64,000 bases of DNA from IMG/VR virus record IMGVR_UViG_3300032220_001761, positions 126,675 through 190,674 of that record. One strand, written 5' to 3'. Positions 58,479-64,000 of the stretch are shown one piece after another. The notes below the pieces were generated by a model. It worked only from the letters and a program-made list of their open reading frames with translations, was not told the origin of the DNA and did not search any database. A program made the translations under genes and the position numbers. How positions within the stretch are numbered: the stretch's first letter is position 1; each line of letters starts with the position of its first letter. Source of the DNA: a virus.

Positions 58479-58844
58479 TTATTTATTTTTTCTTGAAGTA
58501 AATTCTCTATAGTCAGCTAGGTTTTGCATTTTAGCTGAGGGTGATTTTTTACTTGGTTTATTTGATTCTGGTTTAAGGTATGTATAAATGGTAGGAACTT
58601 CTTCTTCTCCCATGTAATCCTCCTTCACCTCTGGTAATTTTTTATGCTTTGTAGATGCGTATGCTTTTAAGGATTTCTTTTTATCCCATTCTTTAGCCAT
58701 ACTAACTATCTTATCTCTGTATTCAGGATTAACATCCTTAGGATCTAACCCCTCTTTACCGTCAGAGTCCATAAATTTACGAACTCCGTAAACCTGACCC
58801 ATTAATCTTTGTTGACTTTTAGAAACCGATTTTTCGTTAATCAT
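58479..58844 (-). CDS. Hypothetical protein (DUF3008-like start)
   Basis: 121 residues. VSKSQQRLMGQVYGVRKFM resembles the DUF3008-type motif (SKSQQRLMG) of small virion-associated phage proteins. Lys-rich. The C-terminus LADYREFTSRKNK also resembles a terminal F-containing signal, as in the gene after it. Overlaps the endonuclease gene by 4 nt. Confidence 0.62.
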   Translation of the reverse strand: MINEKSVSKSQQRLMGQVYGVRKFMDSDGKEGLDPKDVNPEYRDKIVSMAKEWDKKKSLKAYASTKHKKLPEVKEDYMGEEEVPTIYTYLKPESNKPSKKSPSAKMQNLADYREFTSRKNK

Positions 58845-59614
58845 AATAGCTCCATTATTTTTTCTTTCACTACATGGGGTTCTTTCTCTATCAAACTGCC
58901 ATCGAACCTAATAACTATATATCCCAATTTTTTCAATTTACTAGTTTGTATTATATCCTTATCCCTCCTCCCGGGTAAATTGTGCCAATAATCCCCGTCA
59001 GCAAATATTAATAAATTATCTATCTTAAAATCAGATACTGATATGTTTTCTATCGGATACTGTGTTTGATATTTTATATCTAGGCTAATTAAAATCTCCT
59101 CTATAATTTTTTCAATATTAGTTGATACTTTATTAGAAAATTTTACTATCCCTATACAATGGCATTTTCTAGAACAATATTTAGCTGGTGATTTATAATT
59201 TTTTGATCTTTCAAAGATTTTGTTACATATAATACATTCATGTTTAATTCTATCAATCCTATTTTTTCCAGCTAAATCGGTATGTATTTTTTTCAAAGAA
59301 CATTCCTTACTGCAGTATTTTCTTTTAGAATTTTCTCTTACTTTAAATACCGAACCACAAAATATACAACATATCTCTTTCCTTTCCTTCCATAGTGGAT
59401 GTTTTTCTAACCTATGCCCTTTTTTTAAACGACTTTCTTTGTTTTGTGAAGATTCAATAAACCTTATTTTAAAATCTGTATCCTCCAATCTTTTCTTTCC
59501 GTTGAAAATCCCGTTGCACGTTCGGGAGCAAAAATTTTTACGAATAACGTCTCTTTTGTTCTGGATTTTTAATTCAGAGTTACAATTTTTACAAAACTTT
59601 TTTCCAAAATACAT
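58841..59614 (-). CDS. Zinc-ribbon Vsr/DUF559-type endonuclease
   Basis: 257 residues. Three Cys4-type zinc fingers: CKNCNSELKIQ ... FCSRTC, CCIFCGSVFK ... YCSKEC, CIICNKIFER ... YCSRKC. The C-terminal part (SVSDFKIDNLLIFADGDYWH ... KLKKLGYIVIRFDGS) is a Vsr/PD-(D/E)XK fold with D-G-D-Y-W-H. This arrangement is typical of free-standing phage homing endonucleases of the Vsr-like group. AT-richer than neighbours, suggesting recent insertion. Confidence 0.82.
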   Translation of the reverse strand: MYFGKKFCKNCNSELKIQNKRDVIRKNFCSRTCNGIFNGKKRLEDTDFKIRFIESSQNKESRLKKGHRLEKHPLWKERKEICCIFCGSVFKVRENSKRKYCSKECSLKKIHTDLAGKNRIDRIKHECIICNKIFERSKNYKSPAKYCSRKCHCIGIVKFSNKVSTNIEKIIEEILISLDIKYQTQYPIENISVSDFKIDNLLIFADGDYWHNLPGRRDKDIIQTSKLKKLGYIVIRFDGSLIEKEPHVVKEKIMELL

Positions 59615-59615
59615 T

Positions 59616-59789
59616 TTAGTCCTTTGGAAATTTTGGTTTTTTACCCAGGAAATCCTTCCAAGACCAGATAAACCTTCTGTAATGATCTTTGACAGTTTTG
59701 AATCCTGTATCTCCCTTAGGTATTTTTACTGGAGATACCGGCGGTTCGTAAGAACTAGTCTCTGCTGATTTTCTTTTCTTTTTTGTCAT
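59616..59789 (-). CDS. Small basic protein
   Basis: 57 residues from the Met at 59789 (MTKKKRKSAETSSYEPP); an upstream Met at 59819 would run into the terminator hairpin. Basic with Pro, ending RRFIWSWKDFLGKKPKFPKD. No family. Might bind nucleic acid. Confidence 0.5.
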   Translation of the reverse strand: MTKKKRKSAETSSYEPPVSPVKIPKGDTGFKTVKDHYRRFIWSWKDFLGKKPKFPKD

Positions 59790-59808
59790 ATTGATTAGGG
59801 AGCAAACA

Positions 59809-59846
59809 AAAACTCCCAATAGTATATATTCCTATCGGGAGTTTTT
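59809..59846. terminator. Hairpin terminator, bidirectional
   Basis: AAAAACTCCCAATAG pairs with CTATCGGGAGTTTTT around a 9-nt AT loop. T-runs occur on both strands. It ends the DUF4494-like gene on the minus strand. Confidence 0.8.
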
Positions 59847-59864
59847 GTTTTATGACAAATAGAA

Positions 59865-60095
59865 TTAAGATTTTAAATGTACAACCGACTCAATTTTAGA
59901 TTGTGATACGGATGTAACTTCAAAGTCTAAATGTGCAGAAGAAATATCTCCACTTAAATGCTTATGAAGATTCGCTTCAGCCTCAGTAACGCTTTCAGCC
60001 TCTACCAAAATCTCAGATTTTGATGCTTTGGCTTTTCCGGTTGTTTTAGAAACCTCACCGGTAAAAAAACTAACTTTACAAAGATAATATCCCAT
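59865..60095 (-). CDS. DUF4494-like small protein
   Basis: 76 residues. YLCKVSFFTGE, SEILVEAESVTEAEANLHKH and FEVTSVSQSKIESV follow the DUF4494 layout known from Bacteroidota genomes and their phages. Role unknown. Downstream of a histone-like gene with a 3-nt gap, so probably one transcript. Confidence 0.6.
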   Translation of the reverse strand: MGYYLCKVSFFTGEVSKTTGKAKASKSEILVEAESVTEAEANLHKHLSGDISSAHLDFEVTSVSQSKIESVVHLKS

Positions 60096-60098
60096 TAC

Positions 60099-60278
60099 TT
60101 ATGCTTTAGTGTTTTTAGTTTCCTGAACGTTAACACGTAGCTCTTGAGATAATTTTTTAAGGTCTTGGCAAGCAGTGCGAACTCTTGTTCCTGCTGACTT
60201 GTTACCTTTTACGTAGAATGCTTCGACATCTTTAGCCATGCTCTCTACCAAACTTTGAATTTTGTTGTAATTTTCCAT
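60099..60278 (-). CDS. Histone H1-like protein (Hc1 type)
   Basis: 59 residues: MENYNKIQSLVESMAKDVEA, then YVKGNKSAGTRVRTACQDLK and KLSQELRVNVQ. The segment NKSAGTRVRTACQDLKKL corresponds to the N-K-A-A-G-x-R-A-R-K-x-x-x-E-L-x-K-L core of Bacteroidota histone H1/Hc1-like proteins. The Lys-rich C-terminal tail of the host proteins is reduced. It may bind DNA during replication or packaging. It fills a 260-bp gap. Confidence 0.75.
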   Translation of the reverse strand: MENYNKIQSLVESMAKDVEAFYVKGNKSAGTRVRTACQDLKKLSQELRVNVQETKNTKA

Positions 60279-60355
60279 TCTTTAATATTTTATTATTCTA
60301 CCACAAACATACCAAAATGTTTCAAAATTAGACGTTAATAAAGGGTTCAGTGAAA

Positions 60356-60676
60356 TTATATAGAGTTTTCGCTAAGGTTAGACACTCTTAATACCCTTCT
60401 TCCTAGAGGTGTTAAAGAAAAATAATTAGCTTCGTCTTCTTGTACCTTATATTTTATGTACTTCTTCTGGCCTCTAACCCAACTCATAGTGGGTTTTTTA
60501 CCAGAAGCATCTTCAGGTATACTATCTAAGAATTCCATAAGCTCTTTTTTGGTTACCTTTTCTTTTTCCCCTATAAAAGAAAGTACCTTTATAGCGGTAG
60601 TAGAAGGTTTAGCCCAAGCTATAGGAATCCTTGATTCGTTTATAAATTCTTCGTATGAAAGAATATTATTAATCAT
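60356..60676 (-). CDS. Tagged winged-helix-like protein
   Basis: 106 residues. N-terminus MINNILSYEEFINESRIPIA is a near-perfect signal (INE-S). The rest (STTAIKVLSFIGEKEKVTKK ... LTPLGRRVLRVS) looks like a winged helix, as in small DNA-binding proteins. A packaged DNA-binding protein could act on host DNA right after ejection. Overlaps the upstream tagged gene by 8 nt. Confidence 0.65.
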   Translation of the reverse strand: MINNILSYEEFINESRIPIAWAKPSTTAIKVLSFIGEKEKVTKKELMEFLDSIPEDASGKKPTMSWVRGQKKYIKYKVQEDEANYFSLTPLGRRVLRVSNLSENSI

Positions 60677-61202
60677 GATCTCTTCTAGAATACATTAAGG
60701 TTCTATTTGCTGAAGCTTCTTGTAAACTCCATTTTTCGTAAGACCAAGACGACATTAAACTTTTAATTCTGTTTTTGTATTCGTCAAAATCCATCTCTAT
60801 ATTTAAAGGCATCTCATCATAAATAATAGAAACCTTAGGGTTATTTTCTAAGTAATCTTTTATTGCTTCACCTACTATCTTATATGTTCTCATTAACTCT
60901 GAATCAGTCAGTTCAAACATTTCATCTTCTCTAGATTTAAAGTCTGAATCTTTAACAAGATAATCGTCCATTGCAGCTATACTTATAGGCTGGATAGATA
61001 AAACAGCATAACTATTTTCTGCGGATTCTATTGTTATATTTCTAGAAAGCTTTCCAATCTCTAGAATAAAACCAAGATCTTCTTCTTCACCTTCTATTTT
61101 AAAAAAGTACCTATAGACCTTTCCGTCTTTTTCTTTTACGAAGTAGTCTCTTCCGTACCCATCTTCATTTAGGAAATTTTCGTATAATTTAATGTGTTTC
61201 AT
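60669..61202 (-). CDS. Tagged hypothetical protein
   Basis: 177 residues. N-terminus MKHIKLYENFLNEDGYGRD matches the signal (LNE). The middle is beta-rich (KVYRYFFKIEGEEEDLGFIL), the C-terminus basic (SANRTLMYSRRDHD). No family. Second of four consecutive tagged genes. Confidence 0.65.
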   Translation of the reverse strand: MKHIKLYENFLNEDGYGRDYFVKEKDGKVYRYFFKIEGEEEDLGFILEIGKLSRNITIESAENSYAVLSIQPISIAAMDDYLVKDSDFKSREDEMFELTDSELMRTYKIVGEAIKDYLENNPKVSIIYDEMPLNIEMDFDEYKNRIKSLMSSWSYEKWSLQEASANRTLMYSRRDHD

Positions 61203-61205
61203 ATT

Positions 61206-61481
61206 TTAGCTATCACCTTTTTTTGGAAATACTGCTGATGTATTAGGTATATATTTATTTTTTCTTCTTTTAAATATTTCTCCTCTAACAGCGTTGCCAT
61301 AGTATCTATCTATTAAATTCCATCCTTCCTCTAATTCAGATAGATCTATATCCTCCATTTTTGAAAATTCTTCCTTCACGGATTTTATATTTCTTATTGC
61401 ATCCTCTAGAATCTTCATACTATTAGAAAGGTCATACTTTTTGGTATGACCTTCCTTAACTATATCTGTGTATTTTTTCAT
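61206..61481 (-). CDS. Tagged small helical protein
   Basis: 91 residues from the Met at 61481 (MKKYTDIVKEGHTKKYDLS), 2 bp after the MoxR stop; a longer frame reaching to 61616 lies inside the MoxR gene and is not used. The N-terminus resembles T4 MKTYQEFIAE-A, cut possible at VKE-G. The rest is helical (ILEDAIRNIKSVKEEFSKME). No family. Confidence 0.65.
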   Translation of the reverse strand: MKKYTDIVKEGHTKKYDLSNSMKILEDAIRNIKSVKEEFSKMEDIDLSELEEGWNLIDRYYGNAVRGEIFKRRKNKYIPNTSAVFPKKGDS

Positions 61482-61483
61482 TA

Positions 61484-63034
61484 TTAAGAAGCTACGTCCA
61501 TTCCTAAATCTGCTGACCATTGATCTGCCAATGGAGCTATACATTTTACAGAAGGTGTATCTTTCTTTAAATAAGGATGCAATGCCATTAAAGAAGCTAT
61601 ACAAGAAGCTCCCCATTCTGGATCATTCACTCTTCTTAACCAAGTTGCGTAATTACAAACCTCAGCTGATGTAAGCTTCATCTCTGTGCTTTTTCTAAGA
61701 ACTGCAGAGAAAAGAGCGTGAGCGTAATCTGGTCTATTTTTTCCTTTATCGGTTGGAAGAGGAGCTTTTTCTGGATCAGTAAAAGGTAAAGCTAAATCCT
61801 TAACAGGAATATCCTTAGCAACCTTATAGAAATTTAAGAAAGCTACCGCTGCATCTTTACCAACAGATTTAGTGAATTCTCTTATTATAACTTCATCAGG
61901 TAAAGTAACTAAATCTTTTCCTTTTGCCTGAGCCTCTGCCTTTAATTCATCAATTGCTCTTTTTAATGCAAAAGAAGCATCTACCCAAGCTCTAGGAGTT
62001 GGATATTTAGTTTTCTTAACAGCAGGATCTAAGTTATGGAACCATTCAGAATCGAAATCAATAAAGTCCATTAATTCTGGGATAACTACATCTTTCAATC
62101 TACCTCCTTCGATAAATGATCTCCATCCTTTAGGTGTAGGTACGTAGTTAACAACTTCGAAACGATCTCTTAAAGCTGTACCAAGTTCTTTTACGTTTCT
62201 AGGATCATCTTCTTTTCTGTTTCCAGCTGCAACGATATACCATCTAGAAGGGATGTTATAAGATTGACCTAATCTTCTGCTTTGAGCTAATTTCATAAAT
62301 ATCTTTATAACCTGCTCTGGCATCCTGTTTAATTCATCAATAAATATGATTCCTCCCCTGTCACCAGGACCATTATCAAATGGAAGCTGATCAACCGAGA
62401 TATTAGATCTTGTAACACCTCTACCGAATGGAGATTCCTCACTTGGCTCTTCTACATCAATAACTTTAGGAACCCCAGTGAAGTCAACTGGTTCTGCATT
62501 TTCACCGTCTACGTTATATAGATTTAATGGTGCTCCATATAATTCCTGTCCTAGCTCATCGCAAACCTGTGCAACTATCTGGGTTTTACCAATACCTGGT
62601 GCACCAAAGATAAAGTAAGGTTTAACATCAAAAACCGCTTTTTGATCTCCGGCTTCAGCAGCTTTAAGAATAACTCTTAGATTTCTCTTAATGTCTGCTT
62701 TAATTTGTTTCTCTGATGAATCTATTACGTCATCTTCTATAGGATAGCTAAGAGGAACCTTAGCTTCAGTTACTGTAGAAGGATCGTTTAGATTATTCAT
62801 TTTACCGTATTCAGATCCAGCATAAAATTTTTCCACCTGGCTTGAGATTGATCCATCATCACCAGAGAAAAGCATATAAACGGGTAATCCCTTTTTAGGT
62901 CCTGATGGTATCAATCTTGCTATACCTTTTTTGATAGCATTTTTAATAGAAGATGCCCATTTGGATATGGTTGCTCCTATTTTTTCTAGATATCCTTCAT
63001 TAACAAATTCGTTAAAGTTAGCGATTCTTTTCAT
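61484..63034 (-). CDS. MoxR-type AAA+ ATPase with capsid-targeting signal (B)
   Basis: 516 residues. N-terminus MKRIANFNEFVNEGYLEKIG, with cut VNE-G and an amphipathic helix after it (ISKWASSIKNAIKKGI). RLIPSGPKKGLPVYMLF is shared with the other MoxR copy. Walker A FGAPGIGKTQIV near 145, Walker B GGIIFIDELNRM near 245, YIVAAGNRKEDD near 275. Paralogue of the ATPase at 34.9-36.4 kb, and again next to a VWA gene, upstream on the strand here. Confidence 0.88.
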   Translation of the reverse strand: MKRIANFNEFVNEGYLEKIGATISKWASSIKNAIKKGIARLIPSGPKKGLPVYMLFSGDDGSISSQVEKFYAGSEYGKMNNLNDPSTVTEAKVPLSYPIEDDVIDSSEKQIKADIKRNLRVILKAAEAGDQKAVFDVKPYFIFGAPGIGKTQIVAQVCDELGQELYGAPLNLYNVDGENAEPVDFTGVPKVIDVEEPSEESPFGRGVTRSNISVDQLPFDNGPGDRGGIIFIDELNRMPEQVIKIFMKLAQSRRLGQSYNIPSRWYIVAAGNRKEDDPRNVKELGTALRDRFEVVNYVPTPKGWRSFIEGGRLKDVVIPELMDFIDFDSEWFHNLDPAVKKTKYPTPRAWVDASFALKRAIDELKAEAQAKGKDLVTLPDEVIIREFTKSVGKDAAVAFLNFYKVAKDIPVKDLALPFTDPEKAPLPTDKGKNRPDYAHALFSAVLRKSTEMKLTSAEVCNYATWLRRVNDPEWGASCIASLMALHPYLKKDTPSVKCIAPLADQWSADLGMDVAS

Positions 63035-63057
63035 TTTGTTTATTTTTTCTTATTTGT

Positions 63058-63070
63058 TCTATATATCTTT
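63058..63070 (-). promoter_or_regulatory. GATATATA-class element
   Basis: AAGATATATAGAA on the minus strand, about 25 nt before the MoxR B start, in the 43-bp gap after the VWA gene. Confidence 0.45.
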
Positions 63071-63077
63071 TATACCT

Positions 63078-64000
63078 TTATATTCTAGTGATAGATTTAT
63101 TTGCCAACGCAATGTCTATTCTTTCTCCAAAAGGCTGATCGTTAGGATAAGGCTCAGAATTAAAAGTTAGGAATACCCAAATACATCTATCTGCATATGT
63201 TTCTATAGAGTAATCGGTTTCCTTTGGAAACGTAGCTTCACCATCTGTAAAGTATATAAATACAGTTGGGGTTTCTCCTTGATCCAACATATTCTTCTCT
63301 ACCCATTTAAAAGGAGGCCAGAAATTAGTACCACCGCCACCAGCTATTTTACTGAAATCTGGTTTTTCTCCCGGCTCTATAATATCTGGTTCATAAACTT
63401 GGGTATCACAATATAGGATAATAGTTTTCTGTGGATTATATGCCTCGCCTATCGCAATAACTTCTGAAAGAAACTGCTCGATCATGGTTCTATTAATAGA
63501 TCCGGAAGTATCAATAGCAACTACTATATTTTCAAAATCCTCTTTGTAATTTTTATATCCGTACTGTGCTTCTCCTTGAGCTAAGAATCTCCTAGCTGGT
63601 AGATCGTATTTAGTTTTACTTATAGCTTCGTCAATGTATCTTTCTAAAGCACTCTTCCAGTCAATTACTGGTGCTTTTAATCTTTGTAATGCTCTTTTAA
63701 TAGATGCTGGTGCATTCCCAGGATTAGCACTCTTAGTCCATTGATCCCATGTCTCTGCGATCTCTTCTGCAGTAGGTTTCTTATCTTCGATCCCATCATC
63801 TCCTCCGGTATCACCCAATTCACCAGGTCTTAAAATTTCTCCTGGATTAAAAGTTCCTTTCCCCTTTTTAGGATTATAATCTTTTACCTCTTCAAAATCT
63901 TTCTCACCTTCTTTTTCTTTAGGTTCGCTTTTTGTGGGATCTGGTGGAATAGGATCATCTGGAGGGAGTTTTATAACATTCTCTGGATCTCCTACCGGTG
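63078..64000 (-). CDS. VWA-domain protein, N-terminus beyond window
   Basis: The frame is open through base 64000, so the start lies outside; about 306 residues are visible. The first part is Pro/Glu/Lys-rich (PPDDPIPPDPTKSEPKEKEG). From about residue 130 a VWA domain follows: IVVAIDTSGSINRTMIEQF with the MIDAS DxSxS, TIILYCDTQVYEPD and VFIYFTDGEATFP. A DUF2201 metallopeptidase-like part may lie upstream, outside the window. Partner of MoxR B. Confidence 0.8.
   Translation of the reverse strand, partial: PVGDPENVIKLPPDDPIPPDPTKSEPKEKEGEKDFEEVKDYNPKKGKGTFNPGEILRPGELGDTGGDDGIEDKKPTAEEIAETWDQWTKSANPGNAPASIKRALQRLKAPVIDWKSALERYIDEAISKTKYDLPARRFLAQGEAQYGYKNYKEDFENIVVAIDTSGSINRTMIEQFLSEVIAIGEAYNPQKTIILYCDTQVYEPDIIEPGEKPDFSKIAGGGGTNFWPPFKWVEKNMLDQGETPTVFIYFTDGEATFPKETDYSIETYADRCIWVFLTFNSEPYPNDQPFGERIDIALANKSITRI

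Noticed and set aside
61482-61616. Longer start for the small tagged protein after MoxR B
   Set aside because: The extension lies inside the MoxR reading frame; the Met at 61481 gives a signal-type N-terminus and clean spacing.
1-64000. Insertion sequences, integrase or attachment sites
   Set aside because: No transposase catalytic core, integrase or flanking direct repeats were recognised; the only mobile-type genes are free-standing homing endonucleases.

Overview
The window looks like part of the genome of a large, tailed, T4-like (myovirus-type) phage that infects a member of the Bacteroidota. T4-type signature genes are present: a two-subunit type II topoisomerase (gp39/gp52-like), a family B DNA polymerase split into two genes (gp43-like), a sliding clamp candidate (gp45-like), class Ia ribonucleotide reductase (nrdA/nrdB), dUTPase and RNA ligase. 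The host assignment rests on a repeated upstream element that contains the Bacteroidota -7 box TAnnTTTG, on few Shine-Dalgarno sequences, and on families common in Bacteroidota (histone H1/Hc1-like, DUF4494-like). The DNA is AT-rich. Genes are packed tightly, often with ATGA or GTGA overlaps.

Layout. 1-5.7 kb: leftward genes (RadA/DnaB-like ATPase running off the left edge, YubB/Api92-like protein, Myb/SANT-type regulators), most with their own Bacteroidota-type promoter. 5.7-6.8 kb: a divergent region without a credible gene, holding four separate repeat families. 6.8-11.2 kb: rightward genes for capsid-targeted-looking proteins and a 60-nt-periodic repeat family. 11.2-13 kb: small leftward genes, an unusual tRNA/tmRNA-like RNA and an HNH endonuclease. 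13-24.7 kb: alternating islands, rightward for tagged virion-type proteins and leftward for RNA ligase, HD hydrolase and a possible nuclease. 24.7-31 kb: leftward accessory operon with MgtC, tmRNA, ClpP-like protease, P-loop kinase, exonuclease and lysis-type genes. 31-36.4 kb: a MoxR ATPase / metallopeptidase-like / VWA operon. 36.4-55.8 kb: replication, nucleotide metabolism and repair. 55.8-64 kb: small tagged proteins, a DNA glycosylase, Hsp20, a histone-like protein, and a second MoxR/VWA pair running off the right edge.

The most striking pattern is a shared N-terminal signal on about 20 otherwise unrelated proteins, of the form M-K-x-I-x-x-F-x-x-F-(I/V/L)-N-E. It closely resembles the T4 capsid-targeting sequence (MKTYQEFIAE-A), which sends proteins into the prohead and is removed by the gp21 protease after (I/L)-x-E. 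Six of these proteins also share a previously unfamiliar C-terminal motif, G-x-(G/S)-(L/M/I)-L-x-(N/K)-F-G-(V/I/L/F). I infer a large set of proteins packaged in the head and ejected into the host: two MoxR ATPases, a metallopeptidase-like collagen-repeat protein, an L,D-transpeptidase-like protein, a possible ADP-ribosyltransferase, ParB-like proteins and a 641-residue membrane protein. An AT-rich GATATATA element lies just before many of these genes, suggesting a common late expression class.

A second notable module is a phage-encoded tmRNA with an alanine-type acceptor stem and a tag ending in LAA, 16 bp downstream of a ClpP-like serine protease gene with an intact catalytic triad. Together they could rescue stalled ribosomes and degrade the tagged products.
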